Below are positions 37,084-49,335 of a DNA stretch of 64,000 bases, in pieces. How positions within the stretch are numbered: the first letter of the stretch is position 1; the number at the start of each line of letters is the position of its first letter. The notes under the pieces are model-generated. The model saw only the letters and a program-made list of their open reading frames with translations, made no database searches and was not told the origin of the DNA. The position numbers and the translations under genes are program-made. The stretch is from Odiellus spinosus (lineage: Eukaryota; Arthropoda; Arachnida; Opiliones; Phalangiidae), in assembly GCA_963920705.1 (NCBI GenBank), contig CAWUCO010000202.1, positions 292,970-356,969 of the forward strand, given 5' to 3'.

Positions 37084-40000
37084 TCAGAGTTTCGTACGAT
37101 GGTTATTTCCGACATAAATAGATATCGTTTCTCCTAGAACTCGATTGACTCTTTCAGTCAGATCCGATGGAGGATAGTACGGAGTGGTATAAACAGGAGT
37201 TATTCGAAATAACTTGGAAGTATCCTTCCATAGAGTGGAGACAAATTGAGTTCCACGATCACTAAGTATTTGCTTGGGAGCTCCCCATCGACAGATGACC
37301 TTTTTTAGAGCTCTTGCACAAGCGTCAGCAGTCATAGCGACTAGAGGAACCAGTTCGACATATTTGGTCATATAATCACCGAATACTATCAAATATCGAT
37401 ATCCCTTTCGACTGGTCGGGAATGGACCCATTATATCCACGCCAATTTTGTCCCATGGAGCTGTTGGTTCAGTCGACTTTATTAGTCCCGGAGTACGAGT
37501 GTTTCGGATCTTATACTGCTGACACAATAGACATTCTTTGACATATTTCGTGACGTCAGCTCGTAAGGTGGGCCACCAGAATCTGGCTTCTATTTTTGCT
37601 ATCGTTTTATCTCTTCCACGGTGACCAGCAAGAGGGTGATCATGTAGTAAGCGTAGAGATTCTTGTCGTAGTCTTGTGAGAAGATAGATTCGCTCAGGAT
37701 GTCTGCCTATTTCTCTTCTGTATACGAGATTATTTCGTCGTATGTACATTCTGTCTTCGGGAGCATTTTCTCTTGATAATCGTTCGATAATTTCTTCCAT
37801 GCTTGGATCTTCTCGCTGTGCAGTAATGATTTCATTTCTATTGAAGATGTGGAAATTTGCATGTGGAAACGGAGGTAAAACATTCTCCCTTGGATTTTCT
37901 CTATTTTCTTCGTTGTCTGAGATTCGTAGAGACTCTTCAGAAGTGGATAATCCATGAAGTGGCATCACCAACAATTCCAGAGGGGCTCGAGATAAGGCGT
38001 CTGCTACGACATTTTCTACTCCTTTTTTGTGCAGGATTTTAAAATCGAATTTCTGTAGGTACATAGCCCATTTCACCAATCTTGCATGTGGTTCTTTGAG
38101 GGTGAATAGCCTCTGTAAAGCCTTGTGGTCCGTAATTACGGTAAACGGAAGCGTTTCCAAATATGGTCTAAAATATCCAACTGCCCAATAGATTGCTAGA
38201 CATTCTCGTTCTCTGTTGCTATAGTTGGATTCAGCTTTGAATAATCTTCGACTAGCATATGCTATAGGTACTTCAACGTTTTCTTGTATTTGAGACAACA
38301 TCGCTCCTAATCCTGTACCAGAAGCGTCGGTTGTTAGAATACAAGGTATATCCGCTTTGTACGGAGCTAACGATGGAGCTGAGGCAATAGCATCTTTTAT
38401 CTGTTGGAAGGCTTTATCTTGATCTTCTCCCCAACGAATTGGTATATTCTTCTTTTTTAGATGGTTAATTGGAGCTACTATCTCTGAGAAATTCGGAATA
38501 AAGCGATGTTGCCAACCGGCCATACCCAAGAATCTTTGCACTTGTTTTAGGGTTTTTGGTCTTGGAAAATCTTGAATGACTTATATCTTCGACGGGTCGA
38601 TGAATATCCCATTTTCATTGACGATATGTCCTAGGACAATGGCTTCGGGCTTGGCAAAACGACATTTCTTAAATTGGAGTGTTAAGCCAGCGTTCTTCAG
38701 GCGATTCATTACGTATTCCAATGCATTTAAGTGTTCTTCCCATGTTTCGGACGCAATAAGGATATCATCCAGATATACTACGATGGAAAAAGGTTCGCTA
38801 TCCCTGAAGATTTCATCCATTAACCGTTTGAACGTACTCGAAGCGTTGCATAAACCAAAGGCTAATACGTTGAACTCGTATTTACCAGCGTGAGTAATGA
38901 AGGCAGTCTTCGGTTTTGCTTCAGGAGCCAATTCGACTTGCCAATATCCGCTTTTTAGATCCAGAGCTGTAACATATTTTGGTTTTCCCATCTTGTTTAG
39001 GGTTTCTTCAATACGAGGAATCGGGTAAGGATCTTTTATTGAAACTGCGTTTACTTCTCGGAGATCGACACAAAACCTGGTTTTCGTTTTTCCGGTTCCG
39101 GATCCATCATCTTGTTCAATGATGACTATAGGAGAAGCCCATGGCGAGGTAGATGGTCGAATGATGCCTTCCTTTAACATTACAGAAATATGTTCTTCGA
39201 TAAGCCGTTTCTTGGCACCGCTGACTCTATAAGCTCTCTTATTTATCGGTTTCGCATCTCCTGTGTGAATTTCTTGTACGACTAGACTTGTATGTCCTAA
39301 TTTATCACTGAAGAGATCCGGAAAGTTTAGTAAGAGATCCTTTAATTCCTTTTTCTGTAGTTCTGGTAAATTGGTCGCTTCGACTGCTTCTGTTACATTT
39401 TTCACCATTATAGGAGATGGGGGTCCTTTATCTCTGGACCATCCGATGAAATTTAAAGTTTCTCCTTGAATCGAGCAGGTTAAATTTTTAAAATCAATTT
39501 TCATTCCCCAATCTTCTAAGAAATCTTGACCAAGAATGGCATCGCATAAAAGAGACGGTACGATATGGAATTCATGGGTGAACATCCGGTTCTGTTGATT
39601 CTCAAAAACAAGTCCAAGAGAATGGATCCTATAGTGAAGGTATATCTTTCATCACCCATGACGATACATTCAGATATCTTCTCATAAGGGATATATGACT
39701 CGCCTCTATGCTGTCTTATTTTCATCCATTGGTCGGCACTAATCATAGATACTTCAGCTCCGTTGTCTATCCTGGTGTTCAGTTTTCCATGTTCGAAGAT
39801 TGTCGTAATAGTATGAGGTTTTCTTCTCTGCAAGCCCCGTCTTCGTCGTATTGCTGTTAATTGAGATAGTTGAGGCCTTGATGCAATACGATGGATTTTC
39901 GTTTGGGCTATTGGTTTGGCGCGGGAGGGCGTTGGCCCAGTTGTTGGCCTCCCGCTCCGATGTTTTCTGGACGAGTCGCTCTGACTGATGGACAGTCTCT

Positions 40001-40252
40001 CGAGAGATGACCTCTTCCGTTGCAGGTGAAACAAGTAAGATTTGGTTGTAAAACTGTAGGTCTCGTCGGATATGATTGTCCTTGTGGTCGAGTAGATGAA
40101 GGAGTAATTATTCTTGGTGACCTTGATGGAATTCTTCGAGATCCTTGAAGATTTGATTGTCCTGTTCTTCTTCCAGCGGTGTTCGACTGAGTTTGTCTTG
40201 TCCTTTGTTCTACTACTGGATATGTTTGAGGAGCTGGTTGTGGTTGAATCAT
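37084..40252 (-). mobile_element. Ty3/Gypsy LTR retrotransposon (fossil)
   Basis: Reading leftward: Gag tail (~40252-39930) with knuckle CFTCNGRGHLSRDC; protease region (~39800-39500; RIDNGAEVSMIS); RT (~39250-38580; FCVDLREVNA, LDLKSGYWQVEL, VVYLDDILIA); RNase H (~38340-37980; TTDASGTGLGAML, TDHKALQRL, VADALSRAP); integrase zinc finger (~37640-37510; HPLAGHRGR, CLLCQQ); core (~37460-37110; GVDIMGPFP, LSDRGTQFVSTLW). The pol part is long and well preserved, with about two breaks. The Gag start and LTRs are not identified. It is a different Gypsy lineage from 29261-34477. Confidence 0.92.
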
Positions 40253-40810
40253 ATATCCTGTTTCATATTGAGGTACTTGTTCAAAGGGACCAGGAGTGGT
40301 AGGTCGAACTTGCTGAAATGTATTCGATAATACAGCCGTAGGTTGCTGTTGTTGATAGTTTAACCATGATGCTCACGAATGGCACGAGGCAGATAATTAA
40401 AAGTCCGTGAAATACCGTAACGCGTTAAAGTAATAGTTCGTTTAATCTAAAAAGTTCCGATAAATACCGTCACGCGTTAAAATAATAGTTCGCTTTAATC
40501 TAAAACGTCCGAGAAAGACCGTCACTCTCGTTAAAGGAATAGGGATTTATCGGGTAAAATACAATTGGCGAATGGAGAAGAGAGAATTGTCAGAGAGATA
40601 CTGAAAAACTGCTCAAGAAAATGTGGAGAATGGAGTATAAAGAGCTGCCTTATATACTTCTTTTTCATCCAATATCTCATAAGAGATTTCAACACAAAGT
40701 AAGCCTCAAATGAGAGAAGCCAGCTCAACCCAATATGCCTGGAGTTAGATGAGTTCCTAGCTTTGTTTGTATGCCAAAGAGGTATTTGGTTATTGAAATT
40801 GAGACTCAAC
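40253..40810. repeat. Region upstream of the minus-strand Gypsy, with a ~60-bp tandem repeat
   Basis: ATACCGTMACGCGTTAAA, TAATAGTTCG and TTTAATCTAAAA recur about 2.5 times at ~40410-40535. GTATATAAGG on the minus strand near 40655 resembles a TATA box and may mark an LTR promoter. No second LTR copy was found. Confidence 0.45.
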
Positions 40811-41229
40811 GGCGCCTAAAGGTATGAGAGTTTAACATGAGAGCCAACGAAAACTAATCTCTCACTTGTCAATGCTGTCAAATCTACGCACCTTTCTATC
40901 TCTATTTAATACACCACACCATTGAAGCCGTTTACCACTGCCTTTTAGGGGCTTCGCAAATGAGAGGTCATCGAAAAGCTCAAAAATGTGTGTCCTTCAA
41001 AAAGACTCGCTTGACGCTCGGAATTAGAATTCAGCGCCCTCAAAGGCTTCATCTCGTTTCCACGAGGCAAAAAGACCCAGGGATAGATGGGCTGTAAAGG
41101 GCACACGCTGAATTATGCATTCTTCTTAAAGCATATATGGGGTTATGGGCCCATCCCTTCCTACCTAAGCTAGCGAATGAAGTATTAGCCTCGCTTCGGA
41201 TTCAAGTCAGCGCGCTGGAAGCCAGGGGC
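40811..41229 (+). repeat. Foldback complex, repeat X copy 1
   Basis: It starts GGCGCCTAAAGGTATGAGAG and ends GGAAGCCAGGGGC. It matches 43314-43745 in the same orientation over ~420 bases (TTTACCACTGCCTTTTAGGG, GGGCCCATCCCTTCCTACC). Confidence 0.85.
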
Positions 41230-41429
41230 CTACGCTGCGATCAGGCTTCTAGAAGCCAAAGAGATCTACACGCAGTCTAACTTTAAGCGCGCTGCAAACA
41301 CATATACGAGAATATCTGGCGCCAAAGCTCGTTCTCTCGCTGTCAAATTGAAAGAGTTTTCATTTTCACTCTCTCTCTCTCTTTGCCGTTTCCACGATGC
41401 TACGTACCTATACATCTTTATTTAATCCT

Positions 41430-41645
41430 CGACCCTACTGAATCCCTTCTAAAGCGTTTCTTGCTCAGTCTATCCGTGTAGTACCTATTAGAGGGGGCTC
41501 GAAAACGAGAGCCGTACAAACCCCTACAAAAAAAGCACCTGATTTTAAAATTCACCTCTAGTTTCCGAGCCCCCCTTTAATAGGTACTAAACGGATAGAC
41601 TGAACAAGAAACGCTTTAGAAGGGATTCAACTAGGGTCGAGGCTA
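41430..41645. repeat. Foldback complex, 75-bp-arm hairpin
   Basis: TCGACCCTACTGAATCCCTT ... GGGGGCTCG (left) pairs with CGAGCCCCCC ... AAGGGATTCAACTAGGGTCGA (right; phrases shortened) around a ~55-base loop. Confidence 0.8.
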
Positions 41646-41663
41646 GGTCCGTAGCGTCGTAGC

Positions 41664-43390
41664 TTTGACACCATTGAAAAGTGAGAGATTAGTATTCGTT
41701 GGCTCTCATGTTAAACTCTCATACCTTTAGGCGCCGTAGAGTCTGGATTTCGCTAACCGTTTCTTTTATGATTCTTTTGACAAAAGATTTTAGTTTATAA
41801 TTTAATTTTAACTATTAACGATATATATTTAAGATTCATTTTATATCAGGTTATAAAGCTTATTTTTCTGCACATTATGATATGATTATTTTTAATTTAA
41901 GTTCATTTTAAGATTTACAGGAATTCACTTAATTTTACATTAAAGCGAGCTTTTCAATGATTTTCACGAGCTCCAAATAGAAATTAAGTATCAATTTCGT
42001 GAAGATCGTTAACAAAAACGATTCAAATATGTATGGCATGGAAAAAATTACCCGTAGAGTAAAATATATATTCTACATATTTGTTTATTTTATTAAATTA
42101 TTATCAATTTAAGTATAAAATCGGATCAATCATATTATATCAGCGAATATTATATTCATTTTTACTGTACTGGTATGTTTTCATTGGCATATGTATTTTG
42201 ATTCGTTTCGTTAACGATCTTTCCGAAAATACTACTCAAAGTCTAGTTGGAGCTCTTTAAACTCATATTTTTAATTAGTTTCATATTAGGTTTTTCAGTT
42301 TATTTTTTCTGCACATTAAGATATAATTATCTTTTCATTACGTGTCTTCACTGTCAGCTAAAAATGGAACTGCGGCTTTTTAATTTCTTTTCGGAATCAC
42401 CATGCCAAAAGTATCTTATTCGATAATTTCATCACCAATTTTAGACACGATTTTGGTTTTTAAACTAATCTCTAAAGTATGGTTAAATTTGAATGTAAGT
42501 GAAGGATGAAATCAAACCAAATACTTCACTGACATAAATTTAACAAAACTTTAGAGATTATTATAATATATATAATTCACAAGGAGACCTTGTAATTCAA
42601 CATTGTCGGAAAAGTATATGAGATTCTGGTCTTCGAGATTGTAACCATACACTAAGTACGACTATCTGGATTAAGTACATTCACGAAAAAGACCGCGCGA
42701 AAGCGACCTGATCACGTGTCAGAACGTGTGAGAATCAACCACAGGGTTTTATGATAGGAAAATTGGAAATATGAAAGTTTCCATGGATTTAGACATCAAT
42801 ATCAAATTTTATTTATCCTAAGCCATAATCTTGGTTCAAACATGGATAAATAATAACTTAAGGATTAAATATTAGTCGTAAAATGATTGATGGTTTTGGT
42901 TAAATCTATTTTATCCAAAGAAAGATCTATTCCACGTTTCTGTGATTAAAATATTTTCTAAACTTTGGTTAAGTTTGAATGTAATATATATTTTATTCTA
43001 CCGGTAATTTTTTCAATGACATATATTTTGAATCGTTTTTGTTAACGATCTTCACGAAATTGATACTCAATTCCTATTTGTAGCTCGGGAAAATCATTGA
43101 AAAGCTCGCTTTAATGTAAAATTAAGCGAATTCCTGTAAATCTTAAAATTAAATTAAAAATAATCATATCATAATGTGCAGAAAAATAATCTTGATAACC
43201 TAATATGAAATTAATCTTAAATATATATCGTTAATAGTTAAAATTAAATTATAAAGTAAAATCTTTTGTCAAAAGAATCATAAAAGAAACGGTTAGCGAA
43301 ATCCAGACTCTACGGCGCCTAAAGGTATGAGAGTTTAACATTGTGTATTAATCCGCCAACGGAAACTAATCTCTAACTTGTCAATGCTGT
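41664..43390. mobile_element. Foldback complex, large palindrome
   Basis: Left arm ~41664-42075 and right arm ~42985-43390 are reverse complements (GTAGAGTCTGGATTTCGCTA at 41736; TTGACAAAAGATTTTA; CTGCACATTATGATATGATT; GATCGTTAACAAAAACGATT). The outer 70 bases of each arm are the start of repeat X. The loop contains a third, diverged part of the arm (~42170-42335). It is non-coding. Confidence 0.8.
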
Positions 43391-43745
43391 CAAAGCTAAG
43401 GACCTTTCTATCTCTATTTAATACACCACACTATTGAAGCCGTTTACCACTGCCTTTTAGGGGCTTCGCAAATGAGAGGTCAGCGTTGTCAGCCTGTCAC
43501 CGAAAAACCCAAACATTTATGTCCTTCAAAAGACCTTCGCTCGACGATCGGAATTAGAATTCAGCGCCCTCAAAGGCTTCATCTCGTTTTCACGAGGCAA
43601 AAAGACCCAGAGATAGATGGGCTGTAAAGTGCACGCGCTGAATTATGCATATATGGGGTTATGGGCCCATCCCTTCCTACCTAAGCTAGCGAATGAAGTA
43701 TTAGCCTAGCTTCGGATTCAAGTCAGCGCGCTGGAAGCCAGGGGC
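43314..43745 (+). repeat. Foldback complex, repeat X copy 2
   Basis: This is a direct copy of 40811-41229 that shares its first bases with the right arm of the large palindrome. 43746-43992 after it contains nothing recognised. Confidence 0.85.
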
Positions 43746-43992
43746 TGAGATATAGCTGATTAAAACATTGCTGCAGACGCCATCTTTAAATGGCCGCCGT
43801 TTGTTGTAGCTCGGCGCCAGAGGTTGCCGGCAAACGGATTCAGACTACTGATACACTATTTATATCAAAATAGCATTGCCTTTTGTTCCGCCGAGTTGAT
43901 ACTCGAATTTGTATCTGGCTCATGGACTACACAAATTTATTGACTGACAAATGAAAAAAAATTCTACTGTTTTATTATTTCTGTAAATTTCT

Positions 43993-44397
43993 TTATTCTT
44001 TTGAAGAGCTTATACGAATACAATTTTGGTAGAATTCGAGAATAAGCGGCACTTGGCTTGACATATTTTCCAAAGATAACATGGAGTTGGTTGGTTGGTG
44101 ATAAAGGACGAACATGAAGGGTCGCATTGCAACGAATACGATTGGATCCGGTTCTACGATAACAGCAGTGGCCCTGACACCAACAACAGCCGTAGCGGCG
44201 GCCGCCTCAATTCCTTCTTCATTCACCTCGATGATAGTCTTTTGTACCACTTTCGAAACTTTCATTCGAGTGGTGTTACTAACCCCGCTGAAATCAGCCG
44301 AGTTTGTAAAAGCCAATTTAATGCCAGATTTTATTAGAGAGAGCTTAGTCGAATGAGCTCTCAATCTTAAATTTCGGTAAGGTTTTTTGCTACACAC
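43993..44397 (-). pseudogene. Serpin C-terminal part (reactive loop exon)
   Basis: The minus-strand frame carries the late serpin landmarks: GIKLAFTNSADFSGVS, then VSKVVQKTIIEVNEEG, the hinge EEGIEAAAATA, and the signature FVAMRPFMFVLYH followed by PTNSML. These cover roughly the last 100 of the ~380 residues of a serpin, from strand s5A to s5B. By alignment to the P15 Gly the scissile bond would fall near VRA-TAV, but insect loops vary by a residue or two. The last 25 codons do not fit a serpin end. No other serpin exons are seen in the window, so this is an isolated exon, a gene fragment or the 3' end of a gene cut by insertions. An insect serpin with spliced reactive-loop exons is possible. 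Confidence 0.8.
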
Positions 44398-44488
44398 TTC
44401 GATATAGAAATAGATTCTTAAAATGAGAAAAAGATACTAGCAACTAGAGTCAGGAACAATAAACAGTGTTTGGAGTTTATACATAGTC

Positions 44489-44637
44489 TTTAGAGAGAAT
44501 CTATTCATGTCGCACCAAAAACGGTGTATGTTCCGGACTTGCTTGCTAAATATAAACGTCCGCAAGGCAATGACGTATTTGAAACGCAACCAGCATCTCT
44601 GCTTATTGTCGATACTCGAATTCAAACTATCCTTAAA
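44489..44637 (+). other. Possible short exon, unrecognised
   Basis: TCTTTAG just before 44489 is a possible acceptor. About 48 open codons follow (APKTVYVPDLLAKYKRPQG, then ETQPASLLIVDTR) to a TAA. Codon use looks coding-like, but I recognise no family. Confidence 0.25.
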
Positions 44638-45228
44638 TAATTTAATTGGATAACAAATCCTTAGAACCTAAACTGACGGCAGAAAGCGATAACATGAGAA
44701 GTGAATTTTTATAACGCTTAATGTAACATAAATGTCTATAGATAGATTTACTTGCATAGTTCTTGACAAACTTTGTTTTTCTATTTTTCTCTCTCGATAA
44801 ATTCTTAAGCGCTTGACGTGTAAAAAAATGTTAAAAATGTTGTTAATTTCATCCTAACCGGAAGACGCCACCCCACGTGACTACCGCGCTTTTCGGTCTG
44901 AATTCGGTTGCATGTGTTAACCAAACAAATATCTAGACGCCGAGGCTCTGGGTAAGAGGCTAACATTTTCGGTCGTTATTTTGGGTCAAGTGGGAACCTA
45001 GCTCTATACGTTGCGTACCTTATAATCAAAATCCGTTTAAGCGAGAATTCTTGGATTTATCTATGGAAATTCAGGATTTCAGCCACTTTTGACCACGCGA
45101 GAGGCAGAAAAGTGGGCGTAAACAACAGACTAGGAGGAAACCGATTTTCATAAAGCCAAACGCTACCCTTGTGGAACTATTACTAGTCTCTTCGGTCAAT
45201 GCAATAAAAAGGTGTGTTTGATATAATT
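44638..45228. other. Stretch without a gene
   Basis: No gene or repeat border was recognised. Confidence 0.45.
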
Positions 45229-45514
45229 ATTATACAAAAAAGAGGTTGCTTCGCATCCTTAAAAAAAGCTCTTTATTTAACTCGAATCAAACCCGTGAAG
45301 GGACACAAATTAATTGTTAGAGAAAGAGCAATTTCATATCTTTAAAATTATAGTTAGTAGATTTAGTCTACTACTTCAAAGGTTTTATTATTATTATATA
45401 TTTTCCAAAAAACGGATAAAGACGACCTAGGAAACCTACCTCTCTTATTGATGTTATTTTTAAATTCTATCAGTATCACAAATAAAATTAGCTAAAGATT
45501 AAGTTCCTTTAATG
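45229..45514. mobile_element. Partial copy of the 3252-3749 MITE
   Basis: One arm (ATTATACAAAAAAGAGG ... AAACGGATAAAGACGACC) and the loop are present in the orientation opposite to the 3.2-kb copy. The second arm is missing. Confidence 0.8.
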
Positions 45515-46385
45515 TAATTTTCAATCACCGAAATTTAACTTTATAAAGCGAATTGCCGATTTTTAATTGTATTTTTAAGTATTTGTTAGATATAATTTAA
45601 AAAAGGGATACTAGGCTCTGGAAACAATTTATTTTAAGCAATTTGAACTGGTAAAACAAGACTAAAAATATTACAATTTCCCAAAGTCTTAAAAGATATT
45701 TGAGGCTAATTATTGAAATTCCGAAATTAGTCTCAAAGAAAATTAAGAATATTTTTTTAAAACGAGTCAATTTCTTGAGGAGCGTATGAACCGAAAGAGA
45801 TGTTTGTAAGAAATAGATGACGATATTCAAATCCCCACTAAATAATAATAGTGTTTGACTAATTAGTACCGTAGGAGTTCCGAAAATACTTAAAAAAATT
45901 TACGACAAGTAGATATGTGAAATTATAAAAACTCTATATTAAAATCACATAGAGTTCCAACCCAACCTAACCTAACTTAACACAACCCAACTTAGCCCAA
46001 CCCAAACGTAACCTAACCAAAACAAACCCGTCCTAGCCTATTACAAGCCTATGAGATTTGAAAGTTTCTTCTGCTGGTCGTAGATTTTGTACCCCGATAT
46101 GGCCAATTCCCATTTCGCCCAATCTCAATTGCCTCAATCCAAACTATCCCATTCCAAACTGGCCCAATTCCCACTTAGCCTTATTCTTTTAGCCCACACC
46201 CAATCGTCCCAATTTGATAATTTTTTCAATGAAAGGCATTTTCAACGCTCATTTTATATTCAGTTCGGTAAAATATATTTTTTATTTAAGTATTATTTAA
46301 CTATCATAACACTAACCAAACCCAGCCCAACCTAACCGAACCCAACCGAACCCCACTAAACCGAATCTAACACAAACAAACCTTA
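45515..46385. other. AT-rich stretch with AACCYAAC-type tracts
   Basis: Degenerate CCTAACC/CCCAACC runs occur at ~45960-46045 and ~46316-46385. Between them (46090-46200) are repeated phrases TTCCCATTTCGCCCAAT and CAAACTGGCCCAATT, related to the element at 27416-28156. No gene. Confidence 0.55.
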
Positions 46386-46733
46386 CCGTTATCGTTATGT
46401 ATTTATCTTGGATACCCGTGTGTACGCGGCTTTATACCTAATCTTGATTTTTCTTTGATACGTCTGAACGCGGATTTATATCTAATCTTTATTAATTTAT
46501 CTTGGATACCCGTGTGAAAGCGGCTTTATATCTTATCGTTATGTATTTATCTTGGATACCCGTTTTATTTATTAATTTTTAACTTAGATACCCGTGCGAA
46601 CAGGCATTTATATATTATTTTTGTCATTTTATCTTGGATACTCGTGCAACGGGACTTAATATCTATTCTTTATTAAGTCATTTTTTTGGAAACGCGTCTT
46701 TATATCTATTCTTTATTAAGTCATTTTATCTTA

Positions 46734-47584
46734 TTAAAGGAAGACTATTAGCTGAGAATTTCACACCGAAATTAATTTATACCCTGATTCATTGTAATTA
46801 AATATAACCTCCTGAATTTTTTCACAATTTGTAAAACATTATTTCGGCAAGCATTCATTTTTTAAAACTTCGTTAGGCTTAGCTATGGGAGCGGATTTTT
46901 AAACTGTTGCCAAGAGGCCAATTAGAGCACTTCTAAGAATGTCTATGAATAGTAAGCAACGGTTATGCCAGGTTTAACATTGCCTATCACTACGAGCTAG
47001 CTATTACACCATTGCTTACTAGCCTAAACCATAGCGTCCTCGATCACGCGCTTCGGCGGAGCTCGTGCTAATTTTCAAATCTCGTGAAAAATACAACTTA
47101 CAATACAAATTACGCTGGAGATTCAGACAAGGCTTAGATTTTCAATTAGGAAATTGAATCCTACTCAATTTATCCGCCTTAAAATTACCTACGTTTAAAA
47201 TATAAAGAATGTGAACAATCTAACAGGCGACACATTATGAAATTGATCTCAAAATTACGGGACACGGCTAGTCTTCGTAAAGATCAGGTAAAACATAATA
47301 TTGATTGTCGCTAAAATGATTAACCCTAATCTTCGGTGAAACGCTCGACTAGACTACATCACAATTACGTAAAAAGCTCGTGAGAATGGCCGTCTTTTTC
47401 ACGTCTGCTGATTGGCCTCTTGGCAACAATGAGAAATTCAAACACATGTTTACGATATAAAACTTTAAAAAATATTTTCTTATAGAATTTCTTCACGAAA
47501 AATTATGAAAAAATCAGGGAGGCATAGTTTTTCACGAGGAATCAGATAAAAAATACTTCATTTCAGCTAATAGTATCCCTTTAA
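46734..47584. mobile_element. MITE-like insertion in the left arm
   Basis: The left end TTAAAGGAAGACTATTAGCTG is mirrored by CAGCTAATAGTATCCCTTTAA at the right end. The tandem array resumes on both sides and the right arm at 57 kb lacks it, so this is an insertion. Confidence 0.7.
46905..47428. mobile_element. Second MITE nested inside the first
   Basis: TGTTGCCAAGAGGCCAATTAG at 46905 is mirrored by CTGATTGGCCTCTTGGCAACA ending at 47428, one mismatch in 21. It is 524 bp and non-coding. Confidence 0.7.
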
Positions 47585-48285
47585 GTCATGTATCTTGGAT
47601 ACCCTATGAACACGCCTTTATATCTAATCTTCATTAATTTTTACCTTGGATACCCTTGTGAAGGCACCTTTACATCTCATCTTTATTGTCTTATCTTGGA
47701 TACCCGTGAAAACGCACCATAATATCTATTTATTAATTAATTTTATCTTGAACACATGTAAAAACACGCCTTTATCTAATCAACCTATAAGAAAATATTG
47801 AATCTCTTCGAAAATATCTTTTATATTAAATTAAATTTTCAGCAAGATTGGTTTTTAGATTAAGTTAAATCATTTTATCTGTTTTAATTTTAATTTAAAT
47901 GAATATTACGTTTCAATTCAGTAAAAGCTATAACCTCAGAAGGCTAAAATAGACGCGAATCCAAAAGATACTATATAAGGCGTTCGTTGATTATTATAAA
48001 TTAACAAGCGAGTACCGGTTGCTGCTCTTCACTGAGCTGTGGTGGATATACGTTTACAGCAAGGTAGAAGCTAATAACTGTATATGCGAATTTTATTGGA
48101 GATTCAAGCGCCGTGGGTGATGATGTCTTCTTCCGACGTCACGTGCAGACACTAAAAGTTCACTCGGAGAGGTAAGAAGACGAAAGTTTTCCGATTCGAT
48201 GACGTATTTCGTCTTCTTGCACAACGCCCACGCCGACGCCGCAGTGAACACAGTAGCTAGACCCCACTAGGGTTGGGTCTAGCTA

Positions 48286-49093
48286 AAAACAGTCAACTTC
48301 AACTTGAAAATCGTCCGATCCTCTTCATAGTAACGCTCCCCACATTTCTAAGTAAACAATTCCTAGAGATAAAGGAAAGAGTAGGTTCATACGCGCTGCC
48401 AAATTAAGTTGAACTACAGAGAGTGAACCAGGTGCGGGCAAATGCTCACCAAACGCGCGTAAAGCGAGGCCCTCAATAACCCTATAAATAAAAAATTCTT
48501 AAGGATAACGGATAGGGTAAGTTTTGTACGCGCTGCACACTGTGGCGGAAAGACGGGTTGCTATCTAGATTCGAAACCTTATTGTAAATTGGCACCCCTG
48601 CTGAGAAAATCTCCAAAAATACTCAGAAATTACTCTGATCACGTGGTATACCACTTTGAAGGAGGGTGGCGACATCTGGTGGCGAAACAGTTTATAGTGC
48701 CTTCCCCTCTAAATTTTTCCCCCTTCATCTTTTTAACAATCCCCTATTTTAAGGATGGGTTAATTCGAGGAATAAACTAACCAAACCTAGCCTTACCTAA
48801 AATATTACAAATAGCCCGAGCTAAGGATTAACTAGTTGGAGGGATTGGCTAATTAGAGGGATTATCTACCCTAGCCTTACCTAAAATATTACAAGAGGGA
48901 CGGGTGAGGCCGAGCTATGGATTAAATTTTTAATATTGAATCGCACCGACAAAAAATGGGCAAGAAAGGCGAAACAACTCTTTAATGCAAGAGAACATAA
49001 TTCAGGAGACCAAAAGTACGTGGCCGTTTATTTAACTCGCCGACATCAATTTCCGTTTCGCCTATCCTATTTAACATTGTAAATTTTTATTTT
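48286..49093. other. Loop between inverted copies, with dispersed repeat
   Basis: It is flanked by TAGCTAGACC...GGTCTAGCTA sequences. ~48740-49090 matches ~4130-4500 (CCTTACCTAAAATATTAC, TTAACTCGCCGACATCAATT). Bases 48667-48684 resemble a CTCF core. No gene. Confidence 0.6.
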
Positions 49094-49335
49094 TAGCTAG
49101 ACCCAACCCTAGTGGGGTCTAGCTACTATATTCACTGCGGCGTCGGCGTTGGCGTCATCGAATCGAAAAACTTTCGTCTTCTTACCTCTCCGTGTGAACT
49201 TTTAAGGTGCGTTTACAAAGGCGCGAGAAACCGAAAAAGTCGAAGCTGAAAGCGTAGAGATGAAGCGTATTTCTTTTTACGCGAGAGATTAAACGTTGCG
49301 CGTTTTGCTCATAGAGAAAAAAAGAAAAAGACAGA

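Larger units (their letters stand above)
46386..48285. repeat. Left inverted arm of a foldback-like structure
   Basis: The outer part is a tandem array of a ~50-bp unit (TTATCTTGGATACCCGTGTG, then CGGCTTTATATCTAATC), at 46386-46733 and again at 47585-47790, interrupted by a MITE. The inner part (~47790-48200) is unique sequence. The whole arm recurs in reverse complement at 56980-57960 (GAAGCTAATAACTGTATATG, AAAAGATACTATATAAGG and others). Bases 48154-48285 also recur inverted at 49094-49203. Confidence 0.85.

Noticed and set aside
40253-40700. LTR of the minus-strand Gypsy
   Set aside because: A TATA-like phrase and tandem units are present, but no second copy was found on the other side.
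45960-46385. CCTAACC-like tracts as a telomere
   Set aside because: Too degenerate and too short, inside an arm full of interspersed elements; also seen singly at 8.5, 23.6 and 27.7 kb.
46386-46733. Spaced repeats resembling a CRISPR array
   Set aside because: Units are contiguous diverged tandem copies without unique spacers, in eukaryotic DNA.
48589-48780. 63-codon open frame
   Set aside because: It runs through dispersed repeat sequence shared with 4 kb and has no motif.
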